Shown piece by piece: positions 55,485 through 64,000 of a stretch of 64,000 bases of DNA. Location: assembly GCF_000709345.1 (NCBI RefSeq), contig NZ_KL448323.1, forward strand, positions 518,232-582,231, read 5' to 3'. Position numbers and translations under genes: made by a program. The DNA is from Polaromonas glacialis. Lineage in GTDB: Bacteria > Pseudomonadota > Gammaproteobacteria > Burkholderiales > Burkholderiaceae_C. Under the pieces are notes generated by a model, which saw only the letters and a program-made list of their open reading frames with translations, was not told the origin of the DNA and ran no database searches. The stretch's first letter is position 1, and the number at the start of each line of letters is the position of its first letter.

Positions 55485-56771
55485 ATGTCTATTTCGTTTC
55501 CGATTTACCGGGCTGCCGTTGCCGCCGTGCTTGTTGCCATGGGGTTCCCGTCCTGGGCAACTGACCCGTTGACCCTGGTGGAGGCGCAGCGCATTGCGGT
55601 GGGCCGTTCCCCGCAACTGATTGCCCAGAACGCACGCACCACTGCCGCTCACGAGCAGGGCGTGGCTGCCGGCCAGTTGCCCGACCCCGTGCTCAAGCTT
55701 GGTATTGACAACCTGCCGGCCAATGGCCCGGACCGTCTCAGCCTCACGCGTGACTTCATGACCATGCGCCGGATTGGCGTCATGCAGGAGATTCCGCGCC
55801 TTGAGAAACGCCAGCTCAGGGCGGAAAAGTTTGAACGCGACGCCCGGCGGGTGCAGGCGCAGCGGCAAGTGACGTTCGTCAACGTGCAGCGGGACACGGC
55901 GTTGGCCTGGCTGGATCGCCATTACGCGCAAGCCCAGCGTGAATTGCTGCAGCAGCAAATAGAAGAAACCGGGCTGCAGGTTCAGGCCGCCGACAGCGCC
56001 TTTCGTACCAACCGGGGTAGCCAGGCTGACGTGTTCGCAGCCCGGGCCGCAGTGATCACGTTGCAAGACCGGCTGAGCCAGATTGACCGCCAGTCGCGCA
56101 GCGCTTCCTTGATGCTGGCCCGGTGGGTGGGCGCGGCCGATGCGGAACGACCACTTGCAGGAACACCACAATGGCAAAGTACGCCGTTGCACGATGACGT
56201 TCTGAACGAACACCTCCAGTGGCATCCCGAACTGTTGGTCATAAGCGCCGAAATTGAGGTGGCCGAAACCGAGGCCCGGCTTGCCCAGGCTGACAAGAAG
56301 GCCGACATCAGTGTGGAGGCGAGTTACGCCCAGCGCGGCCCAGCCTTCTCCAACATGCTTTCCATCGGGGTATCCATCCCCTTGCAGTGGAACCCCAAAA
56401 ACCGCCAGAACCGAGAGTTGAGCGCCAAGCTGGCCATGGTCGATGAGGCCAGGGCCAGGTACGAAGACATGCTGCGCAAGAACGAAGCCGAGGTACGCGT
56501 CCTGCTCAACGAATGGCAGACGGGCAAGGAGCGGCTGGTTCGGTACCGGGATGAACTCATTCCCACTGCCCGACAGCGCTCAGAGGCGATGCTCACGGCT
56601 TACCGCAGTGGCAAAACCGACCTGGCTGCCGGGCTGTCAGCACGCCGCGATGAAATTGATGTTCGCATGCAGGCTTTGGTCCTGGAGATGGAAACGGCGC
56701 GCTCCTGGGCACAACTCCATTTCCTGATTCCCGATCACGATATGGCAACCATCGCCAGGAAGCTGCCATGA
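55485..56771 (+). CDS. cusC: TolC-family outer membrane efflux channel, CusC/CzcC-like
   Basis: The ATG at 55485 follows AGGAGGTTTT, giving 428 residues with a signal peptide (AAVAAVLVAMGFPSWA). The mature protein has the repeated outer-membrane factor pattern of long alpha-helices: LTLVEAQRIAVGRSPQL and later HPELLVISAEIEVAETEARL, the two homologous halves, with VEASYAQRGPAFSNMLSIGV as a membrane strand pair. It forms the outer-membrane exit of a CBA metal efflux pump. The stop overlaps cusB (ATGA). Confidence 0.9.
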   Translation: MSISFPIYRAAVAAVLVAMGFPSWATDPLTLVEAQRIAVGRSPQLIAQNARTTAAHEQGVAAGQLPDPVLKLGIDNLPANGPDRLSLTRDFMTMRRIGVMQEIPRLEKRQLRAEKFERDARRVQAQRQVTFVNVQRDTALAWLDRHYAQAQRELLQQQIEETGLQVQAADSAFRTNRGSQADVFAARAAVITLQDRLSQIDRQSRSASLMLARWVGAADAERPLAGTPQWQSTPLHDDVLNEHLQWHPELLVISAEIEVAETEARLAQADKKADISVEASYAQRGPAFSNMLSIGVSIPLQWNPKNRQNRELSAKLAMVDEARARYEDMLRKNEAEVRVLLNEWQTGKERLVRYRDELIPTARQRSEAMLTAYRSGKTDLAAGLSARRDEIDVRMQALVLEMETARSWAQLHFLIPDHDMATIARKLP

Positions 56772-58408
56772 ACAGGAAATTTCTCATTACCGCGCTGCTT
56801 GCTGCGGGCGTGCTTGGTGCTGCCGGTTACGGCCTGTACACCCTGGGGTTGAAAAACGGAAGCAGCATGGCTGCAGTCGCCACGCCTGGTGACGCACCGC
56901 CAAGCCCAACCACAGTGCCAACGCCCGGCCCTCAGAGCGTCGCCGAAGGTGAAGAGTCGACCCGCCGCCATATCGCCACAGGCCTCAAGGCGGGGGACAT
57001 CGATCCAATGACCGGCGGAAAAATTCTTTATTACCACGACCCCATGGTGCCCGGCAGCAAGTTTGACAAGCCGGCCAAATCGCCTTTCATGGACATGATG
57101 CTCGTGCCGGTCTATGCACAAAGTGGCGCCGACCAGGGCAATGTCACCGTCAGTCCACGCATTCAACAAAATCTAGGCGTGCGAACCGCGCTGGTGACCG
57201 AGGGCACGCTGTCGCCGCAGGTTTCCGCTGTAGGCAGCATTGCGTTCAATGAACGCGACCAGGCGACCGTCCAGGCACGGGCCACCGGTTATGTTGAGCG
57301 CCTGCATGTGCGGGCCACGCTGGACCGGGTCACCAAGGGTCAGCCGCTGGTTGAGCTGTATGTTCCGGACTGGGTGGCTGCGCAGGAAGAGTTTTTGGCC
57401 ATCAAACGCATGCAGGGTCATGACCTGGCGTCACTGGTGGACGGCGCCCGCCAGCGCATGCGCCAGGCGGGCATGAGCGAAGCGCAGATTCGTCAAGTTG
57501 ATGCGAGCGGCCTAACCCAGACGCGAATTACCGTGGCGGCACCGCTCAGCGGGGTGGTGGTGGAGTTGATGGTGCGTGAAGGTATGACGGTGCAGGCCGG
57601 TTCCACGCTGTTTCGCATCAATGGCCTGTCCACCGTGTGGGCCAACGCCGAGGTACCGGAGAGCCAGTCTGCCCTGCTGCGCCCAGACGCTAAGGTGCAG
57701 GCCCGCAGTCCGGCTGCACCTGGCATGACGTTCGACGGCAAGGTGCAGGCCATCCTGCCCGAGGTCAATCCAGTGACACGCACGCTCAAGGCCCGCATGG
57801 AATTGGCCAACCCAGGCGGGCGCCTCGTGCCGGGCATGTTTGTGAGCATGCAGTTCATGGACATGCGCGCCGACAAAGCCTTGCTGATCCCGACCGAAGC
57901 CGTCATCCAGACCGGCAAGCGTACGGTGGTGATGCTGGCCGAGGACAACGGGCGCTTCCGGCCGGTCGATGTTCAGATGGGGATTGAAAGTGGTGGCCAG
58001 ACTGAAATCAAGGCCGGCCTGCAGGCCGGACAGCGCGTGGTGGTGTCGTCACAATTCCTGATCGATTCCGAGGCCAGCCTCAAGGGTGTGGAAGCCCGGT
58101 TGAACGAAGTTCCCCAGGCGGCAGCCGCCACGGCGGCACCGCGCCACGAAGGCGAGGCTCGGGTCGAAGCCATTGGCAAAGACGAGATCACCCTGTCGCA
58201 CGGACCTATTGCCTCGCTCAAGTGGGGCGCGATGACCATGGATTTCAAGCCACCGCCTCCCAAGGAACTGCCGCGTAACCTGCAAGCCGGCGAGCGGGTG
58301 CGCTTTGAGTTCTACATGGGCGAGGACGGGCTGCCTCAGCTGACAAAAGTCACGCCTCTGGCCTCAGCACCGGGCGCTACATCCGCAGCGACAGGGAGCA
58401 AGAGGTGA
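56768..58408 (+). CDS. cusB: CusB-type periplasmic adaptor fused to a CusF domain
   Basis: A 546-residue protein. An N-terminal membrane anchor or signal ([21 protein letters not shown]) is followed by a heavy-metal-binding domain ([20 protein letters not shown] then [11 protein letters not shown], residues 78-117), the barrel-sandwich and beta-barrel adaptor domains (to about 445), and a C-terminal CusF domain ([20 protein letters not shown]) keeping His, W-x-x-M-x-M of the Cu(I)/Ag(I) site. CusF is normally a separate chaperone; here it is tethered. The adaptor links CusA and CusC. Met/His ligands support copper or silver. GTGA overlap with cusA. Confidence 0.94.
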   Translation: MNRKFLITALLAAGVLGAAGYGLYTLGLKNGSSMAAVATPGDAPPSPTTVPTPGPQSVAEGEESTRRHIATGLKAGDIDPMTGGKILYYHDPMVPGSKFDKPAKSPFMDMMLVPVYAQSGADQGNVTVSPRIQQNLGVRTALVTEGTLSPQVSAVGSIAFNERDQATVQARATGYVERLHVRATLDRVTKGQPLVELYVPDWVAAQEEFLAIKRMQGHDLASLVDGARQRMRQAGMSEAQIRQVDASGLTQTRITVAAPLSGVVVELMVREGMTVQAGSTLFRINGLSTVWANAEVPESQSALLRPDAKVQARSPAAPGMTFDGKVQAILPEVNPVTRTLKARMELANPGGRLVPGMFVSMQFMDMRADKALLIPTEAVIQTGKRTVVMLAEDNGRFRPVDVQMGIESGGQTEIKAGLQAGQRVVVSSQFLIDSEASLKGVEARLNEVPQAAAATAAPRHEGEARVEAIGKDEITLSHGPIASLKWGAMTMDFKPPPPKELPRNLQAGERVRFEFYMGEDGLPQLTKVTPLASAPGATSAATGSKR

Positions 58409-61400
58409 TCGCCAGTCTGATCCGATGGTCCATCGCGAACCGCTTTCTGGTGCTGCTGGCCAGCTTGATGATCAGCGCCTGGGGCGTGTACTCGGTGCAA
58501 AGAACGCCGCTGGATGCCTTGCCCGACCTGTCCGATGTGCAGGTCATCATCCGCACCACCTACCCGGGTCAGGCGCCTCGCATCGTCGAGAACCAGGTCA
58601 CTTACCCGCTGACCACGACCATGCTCTCAGTGCCGGGCGCCAAGACGGTGCGCGGCTACTCCTTTTTTGGCGACTCCTTTGTCTACGTATTGTTTGAGGA
58701 CGGCACCGACCTGTACTGGGCACGTTCGCGGGTGCTGGAATACCTCAACCAGGTGCAATCGCGCTTGCCGGCGGCTGCAAAAGCCTCGCTGGGGCCTGAC
58801 GCGACAGGCGTGGGCTGGATTTACCAGTATGCCCTGATCGACCGCAGCGGCACCCAGGACGTTTCGCAACTGCGCGCGCTGCAGGACTGGTTTCTCAAGT
58901 ACGAACTCAAAACCGTGCCCAACGTCGCCGAGGTCGCCTCGATCGGCGGCATGGTCCGCCAGTACCAGATCGTGCTCGACCCGGACAAGCTGGCAGCTTA
59001 TGCCATCCCGCACACCCGGGTGGTCGAAGCCATTCAGAAGGCCAACCAGGAAGCCGGGGGCTCGGTGCTCGAACTGGGGGAGGCCGAGTACATGGTGCGG
59101 GCCTCGGGGTATCTGCAGAGTCTGGACGACTTCCGGGCGGTGCCGTTGATGACCACCCCTGGCGGCGTTTCAGTGCGCCTGGGTGACGTGGCGCGCATCC
59201 AGATCGGTCCGGAAATGCGCCGAGGCATCGGCGAACTGGACGGCGAGGGCGAAGCCACTGGCGGCGTGATCATCATGCGTTCGGGCAAGAACGCGCTCGA
59301 AACGATTGCGGCGGTCAAGGCCAAGCTCGCCTCCTTGCAATCCAGCTTGCCCAAGGGCGTGGAAATCGTGCCGGTCTACGACCGCTCCAAGCTGATTGAG
59401 CGCGCCGTGGACAACCTGACCTACAAGCTGCTGGAGGAGTTCCTTGTCGTGGCGTTGGTGTGCTTTATCTTCCTATTTCACCTGCGCTCGGCCTTCGTGG
59501 CCATCATCTCGCTGCCGCTGGGTATTCTGATCGCCTTCATCGTGATGCGCTACCAGGGGGTGAATGCCAACATCATGTCGCTGGGCGGCATCGCCATCGC
59601 CATTGGCGCCATGGTCGACGCGGCGGTGGTCATGATCGAGAACGCCCACAAGCACCTGGAGCACTGGGGCCACGACCATCCCGACAAAACCTTGCAGGGC
59701 GAGGCGCGCTGGCGGGTCATCGGCGACGCGGCGGCCGAAGTGGGGCCGGCGCTGTTCTTTTCACTGCTCATCATCACCTTGTCGTTTGTCCCGGTGTTCA
59801 CGCTGCAAGCCCAGGAAGGCAGGATGTTCTCGCCACTGGCCTTTACCAAGACCTATGCCATGGCGGCGGCGGCCGGGCTGTCAGTCACCCTGATTCCGGT
59901 GCTGATGGGTTACCTCATCCGGGGCCGGATTCCCGATGAGCGGGCCAATCCGCTGAACCGCTTGCTCATCGCGGTCTACCGGCCCATGCTGGAGGTGGTG
60001 CTGCGCGCGCCCAAACTTACCCTGCTGGCTTCGGCCGTCGTGCTGGTGCTCAGCCTTTGGCCGCTGCAGCACATTGGCGGCGAGTTCATGCCGCGCCTGG
60101 ACGAGGGCGACCTGCTCTACATGCCGTCGGCGCTGCCGGGCCTGTCGGCTGGCAAGGCGGCCGAGCTGCTGCAGCAGACCGACCGGCTGATCAAGACCGT
60201 GCCCGAAGTGGCCAGTGTCTATGGCAAGGCCGGGCGCGCCGAAACCGCCACTGATCCGGCGCCGATGGAAATGTTTGAAACCACCATCCAGTTCAAGCCC
60301 AAGGACCAATGGCGCCCCGGCATGACGCAGGACAAGCTGGTGGAAGAACTCGACCGCATCGTCAAGGTGCCGGGCCTTTCCAATATCTGGGTGCCGCCGA
60401 TCCGCAACCGCATCGACATGCTCGCCACGGGTATCAAGAGCCCGGTGGGCGTGAAGGTGGCCGGCACCGATCTGGCGACCATCGACCGGCTGACGGGTGA
60501 AATCGAGCGGATCCTGAAGGATGTTTCGGGCGTCAGCAGCGCGCTGGCCGAGCGCCTGACCGGCGGACGTTACGTGGATGTGAACATCCGGCGTGACGCT
60601 GCTGCACGTTTTGGCCTGAACATTGCTGACGTGCAGTCGGTCATCACTCTGGCGGTGGGGGGCGAGAACATTGGCGAAACGGTCGAGGGCTTGCAGCGCT
60701 TCCCGATCAATGTGCGCTACCCCCGGGAAATCCGCGATTCCCTGGAGAAGCTGCGGCGCCTGCCTTTTGTGACGGAACGCGGTCAGCGCCTGGTGCTGTC
60801 GGACGTGGCCGACATCGGCATCACCGATGGCCCGCCCATGCTGCGCAGCGAAAACGCCCGCCTGTCGGGCTGGGTTTATGTGGACATCCGGGGGCGCGAT
60901 CTGCGCTCGGCCGTGCAGGACATGCAGCAGGCCGTCACGGAGAAGGTCAAGCTGCCGCCCGGGTATTCGATTTCCTGGTCCGGCCAGTTCGAGTTCCTGG
61001 AACGTGCGACGGCCAAACTCAAGGTGGTGGTGCCGTTCACGCTGCTGATCATCTTTGTGCTGCTGTACCTGACCTTCAAGCGCCTCGACGAGGCGCTGCT
61101 GATCCTGGCCACGCTGCCGTTTGCGCTGGTGGGGGGTATCTGGCTGCTCTACCTGCTGAGCTACAACCTGTCGGTTGCCGGCGCTGTCGGGTTCATTGCA
61201 CTGGCCGGAATCTCAGCGGAATTCGGCGTGATCATGCTGCTGTACCTGAGGTCTGCCTGGGACGACAGGCTCGCGCAGGGGAAAACCAGTGCTGCCGATC
61301 TGCTGGACGCCATCCGGGAAGGCGCGGTGTTGCGCGTGCGGCCCAAAGCCATGACAGTGGCCGTGATCCTGGCGGGCCTATTTCCCATCATGTGGGGAAG

Positions 61401-61575
61401 CGGGACGGGCTCCGAGGTCATGCAGCGCATCGCCGCGCCCATGGTGGGCGGCATGATCACGGCACCGCTGCTGTCGATGTTCGTGATTCCGGCGGTGTAC
61501 CTCCTGATGCGCAGGCCTCGAGGAACTCAGCGCACATCGGGCCGCTTCTGGGGGCACCGCCGTGCAGTGGTTTGA
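58405..61575 (+). CDS. cusA: CusA-type heavy-metal efflux RND transporter
   Basis: A 1056-residue RND protein beginning with GTG in an overlap with cusB. Twelve transmembrane helices and two large periplasmic loops are evident. [27 protein letters not shown] across residues 34-60 and [20 protein letters not shown] (helix four region) are typical of the heavy-metal subfamily. It pumps the metal from periplasm or cytoplasm out through CusC using the proton gradient. Fusion of CusF to the adaptor argues for Cu(I)/Ag(I) rather than Zn/Co/Cd. Last gene of the cusCBA operon. Confidence 0.95.
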   Translation: MIASLIRWSIANRFLVLLASLMISAWGVYSVQRTPLDALPDLSDVQVIIRTTYPGQAPRIVENQVTYPLTTTMLSVPGAKTVRGYSFFGDSFVYVLFEDGTDLYWARSRVLEYLNQVQSRLPAAAKASLGPDATGVGWIYQYALIDRSGTQDVSQLRALQDWFLKYELKTVPNVAEVASIGGMVRQYQIVLDPDKLAAYAIPHTRVVEAIQKANQEAGGSVLELGEAEYMVRASGYLQSLDDFRAVPLMTTPGGVSVRLGDVARIQIGPEMRRGIGELDGEGEATGGVIIMRSGKNALETIAAVKAKLASLQSSLPKGVEIVPVYDRSKLIERAVDNLTYKLLEEFLVVALVCFIFLFHLRSAFVAIISLPLGILIAFIVMRYQGVNANIMSLGGIAIAIGAMVDAAVVMIENAHKHLEHWGHDHPDKTLQGEARWRVIGDAAAEVGPALFFSLLIITLSFVPVFTLQAQEGRMFSPLAFTKTYAMAAAAGLSVTLIPVLMGYLIRGRIPDERANPLNRLLIAVYRPMLEVVLRAPKLTLLASAVVLVLSLWPLQHIGGEFMPRLDEGDLLYMPSALPGLSAGKAAELLQQTDRLIKTVPEVASVYGKAGRAETATDPAPMEMFETTIQFKPKDQWRPGMTQDKLVEELDRIVKVPGLSNIWVPPIRNRIDMLATGIKSPVGVKVAGTDLATIDRLTGEIERILKDVSGVSSALAERLTGGRYVDVNIRRDAAARFGLNIADVQSVITLAVGGENIGETVEGLQRFPINVRYPREIRDSLEKLRRLPFVTERGQRLVLSDVADIGITDGPPMLRSENARLSGWVYVDIRGRDLRSAVQDMQQAVTEKVKLPPGYSISWSGQFEFLERATAKLKVVVPFTLLIIFVLLYLTFKRLDEALLILATLPFALVGGIWLLYLLSYNLSVAGAVGFIALAGISAEFGVIMLLYLRSAWDDRLAQGKTSAADLLDAIREGAVLRVRPKAMTVAVILAGLFPIMWGSGTGSEVMQRIAAPMVGGMITAPLLSMFVIPAVYLLMRRPRGTQRTSGRFWGHRRAVV

Positions 61576-61648
61576 GAATTGCTCGGGCTTGTTTGGGCTG
61601 ATGGGCTCGGCGTTTACTTGTCGAGCTTGTAAGCTGATACCGCGTCTG

Positions 61649-61689
61649 TTGACGTAAATCAATTATTGGTAGCCATATGCGCGTAGGAT
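61649..61689 (+). promoter_or_regulatory. FNR-type class II promoter upstream of the 61714 gene
   Basis: TTGAC-GTAA-ATCAA at 61649-61662 is a near-consensus FNR/ANR box. TAGGAT at 61684-61689 is at -10 distance, predicting a start near 61697 and a box centre at about -41.5. Pattern and spacing agree; binding is not shown. Confidence 0.6.
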
Positions 61690-61713
61690 GAAATCCCTGC
61701 GATCCCAACTTTC

Positions 61714-62157
61714 ATGAAGCTTTTTTCCAACACCCGCGCCAAGCGCAACACCGCATTCATGGTGTTGCTGGTGTGGCTGTTTGCGCTGACTTCAGGAGTT
61801 GCGAATGCGTGCTTGCTGGAAGCGCGTCAAACGCACTCCCACGTTGCTACAGCTGCATCTCCCGAAGCTTCTGCGCATGCATCCGTGATATTTCCTGGTC
61901 ACACGGGAGCCGTTGCTGATGGCGTTGGCGAGTCGCACTTCAAGGCGCCATGCTTGAAGGTTTGCGACGATGGCACGCGCTCTTTCCCCAAGCAGGACTC
62001 GACGGTTGCCCAGAACGATGCCGGTCCAGCGCCCCTCGTTCAGGTTCTCTGGGGCAGAGTAGCACCCGTCGTTCCAACGCTTCGCCAACTGGATGAGGAG
62101 CAGCCAGCCACGCCTGAGCTGCCCATCCGCGTTCGCTTCTCGCGACTGGCCATTTAG
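61714..62157 (+). CDS. Secreted Cys-containing protein, paralogue of the 28329 gene
   Basis: A 147-residue protein. The hydrophobic segment MVLLVWLFALTSGVANA is followed by CLLEAR; CLKVC lies near residue 85 and the end is LPIRVRFSRLAI. It matches the 28329 protein in these blocks while the middle differs. One TTC ATG context offers no strong ribosome site, but an FNR-type promoter stands 58 bp upstream, so it may be made at low oxygen. Function unknown; the two copies bracket the metal/carbon region. Confidence 0.75.
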   Translation: MKLFSNTRAKRNTAFMVLLVWLFALTSGVANACLLEARQTHSHVATAASPEASAHASVIFPGHTGAVADGVGESHFKAPCLKVCDDGTRSFPKQDSTVAQNDAGPAPLVQVLWGRVAPVVPTLRQLDEEQPATPELPIRVRFSRLAI

Positions 62158-62342
62158 CGGCCTTCCGACGTTTGACCCTGAGCCTCGCGCTCTGTGGCCT
62201 GCGTTCGTATTTCCATCCAGTTTGCTTTTTGCCCCCGGGCGCGCAAAGCAGACTTGAGCCTTGCACCAGCATCGTCTATGCCTACCCAAGGCACAGCATC
62301 GCACACCATATTCATTTTTTGTTACCTAACCAGGAGTCTGTC

Positions 62343-62768
62343 ATGACCCATTTTCGATTCATTCCCCTTGCCGCTGCCCTCACCGCCGCCATCGCATTGA
62401 CCGCCTGCAACACGGCTCCGACGATGATGCCCATGGGCACCGCGTCTGCCAGCAGCATGGCCACGCCCGATCAGATGGGCAAGATGGATGCGCAGATGAA
62501 ATCCATGCAGGCCATGCACGACAAGATGATGAGCGCGAAGACCCCTGAAGAGCGCAGCAAGCTGATGGCAGAACACATGAAAACCATGCAGGACGGCATG
62601 GCCATGATGGAAGGCATGTCCGGCGCCGGCAAGGGCGGCATGAAGGGCATGCCGGGCATGCCGGGCGACATGGGCGCGCACCAGCAGATGATGGAAAAGC
62701 GCATGGAGATGATGCAGACCATGATGAAAATGATGATGGACCGCATGCCGGCGGCGCCCGCCAAATAA
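62343..62768 (+). CDS. Met-rich lipoprotein
   Basis: The ATG at 62343 follows CCAGGAGTCTGTC. The 141-residue product has a lipoprotein signal (PLAAALTAAIALTAC, lipobox LTAC with Cys near residue 21). The mature part is extremely Met-rich, with runs such as MGKMDAQMKSMQAMHDKMM and GGMKGMPGMPGDMGAHQQMM, predicted helical. Met-rich segments in envelope proteins bind Cu(I) or Ag(I). Located behind the copper efflux operon and before a DUF5676 gene, it is probably a copper sponge or relay at the membrane (inference). Confidence 0.85.
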   Translation: MTHFRFIPLAAALTAAIALTACNTAPTMMPMGTASASSMATPDQMGKMDAQMKSMQAMHDKMMSAKTPEERSKLMAEHMKTMQDGMAMMEGMSGAGKGGMKGMPGMPGDMGAHQQMMEKRMEMMQTMMKMMMDRMPAAPAK

Positions 62769-62781
62769 AGGAGCCCATGCC

Positions 62782-63042
62782 ATGACACCGCTTCGCACGG
62801 GTCTCGCGCTGGCCATCACCGTCGGGCTGTTTTATGCCCTGTGCGCGCTGGTCTGGGCCTTGGCACCCGGTCCGTTCCTGGGCTTCATGAACAGCCTGTT
62901 CCATGGCATGGACTTCAGCACCATGGTGCAGCCTCGGCCATTCGCATGGCAGGGATTCCTGATGGCGCTCCTCGTACTGAGCACTTGGGCCTTTTTTGCC
63001 GGTGCTTTCTTTGCGTGGTTGTCCAATCGATTGATACGTTGA
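62782..63042 (+). CDS. DUF5676-family membrane protein, second copy
   Basis: An 86-residue protein with AAGGAGCCCATGCC before the ATG. Two transmembrane helices (ALAITVGLFYALCALVWAL and GFLMALLVLSTWAFFAGAFFAWLSN) flank a loop with Met and His (MNSLFHGMDFSTMVQP). It is the same architecture as the 34528 protein but diverged. It is 13 bp after the Met-rich lipoprotein gene and surely co-transcribed. Function unknown. Confidence 0.8.
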   Translation: MTPLRTGLALAITVGLFYALCALVWALAPGPFLGFMNSLFHGMDFSTMVQPRPFAWQGFLMALLVLSTWAFFAGAFFAWLSNRLIR

Positions 63043-63203
63043 TCAACTCCCGCCTAGGGAAATTTGCAGCCATCGCGCAAGGCGGTGGGCCCAACGGCCC
63101 GCACCCTATTTTGTTTAGCTTAACGCCGGGTTTGATGATCTGGCGGGAAGCGTTGAAGGTTAGAAAAGAAAAGCCCTATGTTAAAGAGAAGTGACTGTTC
63201 AGC

Positions 63204-64000
63204 CTACGCGAGCGCCAGGGCCTGTCCCGAGAAGACGGCGCGCATGGCGTGAAGCATGCCAAAGCCTTGCTTGCGCGCGGTGTCCAGATAGGAGCGGATG
63301 GTGCAGAAATTCTGCGCGCCCGGCAAGGTACGAAAGCAGCCTGAAATTCTCTGCTTGACCTTTGGCATGCGAATGGCGCGCTCGGCCAGGTTGTTGGTAA
63401 AGGGCACACCCAAATCGCGCATGAAGCGCAGTACCTCCTGCTCTCGCTCCAACAGCCGGCGCAGCAGGTTGAAGGCACCTGACTGCTTGGCCCGGCCACG
63501 TTGTCCTAGCGCCTTGGCCGCTGGCAGGTTTTGCGCCTGGCCTTCCTGCACCAAGGCGCGGTATTGGCTGGCAAAGACCTCGACCTGCACAGCCTGTAGT
63601 GCCGTATCGGTCTGACGCGCCGCCTTGCAGGCTTGGTCAGCGGCCAGCAACAACTCGATAAGGCCCTGGGGCCACGCTTGCGCAGTGGTCTCTTTTTGAT
63701 AAATCAGCTCGCGCAGTAAGTGTGCGCCGCACAGCGAGTGCGCGCACTCCAGGCTCCAGTAGGGCGCCCAGCAGTCGTGCACCAGCGTGCCCGCGTAGTT
63801 GGGCAGCACCCCATGGTCGGCTATTGCTTGCATGCCCCGCTTGGGATGCACGCCGTACCAAGTGTGGGTGGCCGTGGCGGCCGTATGCAGCCACTGCAGG
63901 CAAGACGCTACGCGCAGGCCCGATTCATCGACATGCACCACCGCTGCGGCCTGCACGCTTTGCACGATGGCCTGCACCGTGGGCACCAGCGCCTGCGCGG
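63204..64000 (-). mobile_element. IS66-family transposase, C-terminal part, cut by window edge
   Basis: The reverse frame runs open from the right edge to a TAG at 63204, at least 264 codons. VVHVDESGLRV carries the first catalytic Asp, LVHDCWAPYWSLECAHSLCGAHLLREL the second with the Cys/His insert of IS66 transposases, and NLAERAIRMPKVKQRISGCFR the catalytic Glu, followed by the C-terminal domain (GAQNFCTIRSYLDTARKQGF). All catalytic residues in view are intact, so the element may be active. The start and the accessory IS66 genes lie beyond the window; the left inverted repeat was not identified with certainty. Confidence 0.93.

Noticed and set aside
63020..63045. TTGAT and ATCAA halves near the end of the DUF5676 gene
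   Set aside because: Spacing is six bases instead of four and the site is inside a coding end, so not an FNR box.
62841..63194. A 117-codon plus-strand frame
   Set aside because: Mostly out-of-frame reading of the DUF5676 gene with a tail in non-coding DNA.
1..64000. CRISPR arrays, tRNA or rRNA genes
   Set aside because: No regularly spaced direct repeats and no tRNA- or rRNA-like sequences other than the tmRNA were seen.

Overview
The window looks like a chromosome segment of a Burkholderiales bacterium of the Comamonadaceae, most like Polaromonas. The grounds are the high-GC coding style, the gene order gyrA - DUF2059 - serC - pheA - tyrA - aroA/cmk (fused) - rpsA - ihfB - lapA - lapB - hldA - hldD, a phaC-phaA-phaB operon, and a tmRNA with an ANDERFALAA tag. 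This assignment comes from recognition only; no search was run.

Layout. (1) 1-4.3 kb: the start of an antibiotic-biosynthesis-monooxygenase-fold gene, then a tight six-gene cluster of unknown role (roadblock/LC7, Aer-type PAS, PhnD-like binding protein without signal peptide, three unknowns). The cluster follows a plausible FNR-type promoter. (2) 4.3-10.1 kb: maiA, pgeF, a small membrane protein, and the polyhydroxyalkanoate genes phaC, phaA, phaB, closed by a strong terminator. (3) 10.2-24.8 kb, minus strand: a ComEA-like protein, then the heptose, LapAB, IhfB, S1, aromatic amino acid, serine and gyrase block. (4) 25.0-27.5 kb: an OmpA-family protein, ubiG, gph and ssrA (tmRNA).

(5) 27.5-64 kb: an accessory region that begins directly after ssrA with an ISAzo13-type transposase remnant and runs into an IS66-type transposase at the right edge. 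Its left part has a MerR-type metal promoter, a copper-chaperone-like HMA protein, PPK2, two proteins whose HMA domains lack CxxC, and a P1B ATPase with an unusual CPD motif. The middle part (34.3-47.1 kb) is a largely overlapping operon: small DUF2933/DUF5676 membrane proteins, a permuted ATP-grasp protein, an asparagine-synthase-type amidotransferase, transaldolase, phosphoglucomutase, phosphoketolase, acetate kinase and transketolase. 6-phosphogluconate dehydrogenase and a HAD phosphatase lie on the opposite strand. Together these can turn glucose-1-phosphate and pentose phosphates into acetyl-phosphate and then ATP without oxygen (inference).

Next come a DUF2090 aldolase, a glycoamylase-like protein, a frameshifted lycopene-cyclase-domain gene, a phospholipase-D/cardiolipin-synthase-like gene and an arsB relic. 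The right part is a CusCBA-type copper/silver efflux operon with CusF fused to CusB, followed by a Cys-containing secreted protein, a Met-rich lipoprotein and a DUF5676 protein. The secreted protein is a paralogue of one at the left end of the region and sits behind a near-consensus FNR-type promoter. The region therefore couples metal detoxification with low-oxygen energy metabolism. Broken genes (arsB, a cyclopropane synthase fragment, the cyclase, the ISAzo13 relic) mark it as reshuffled. No tRNA or CRISPR array was seen.
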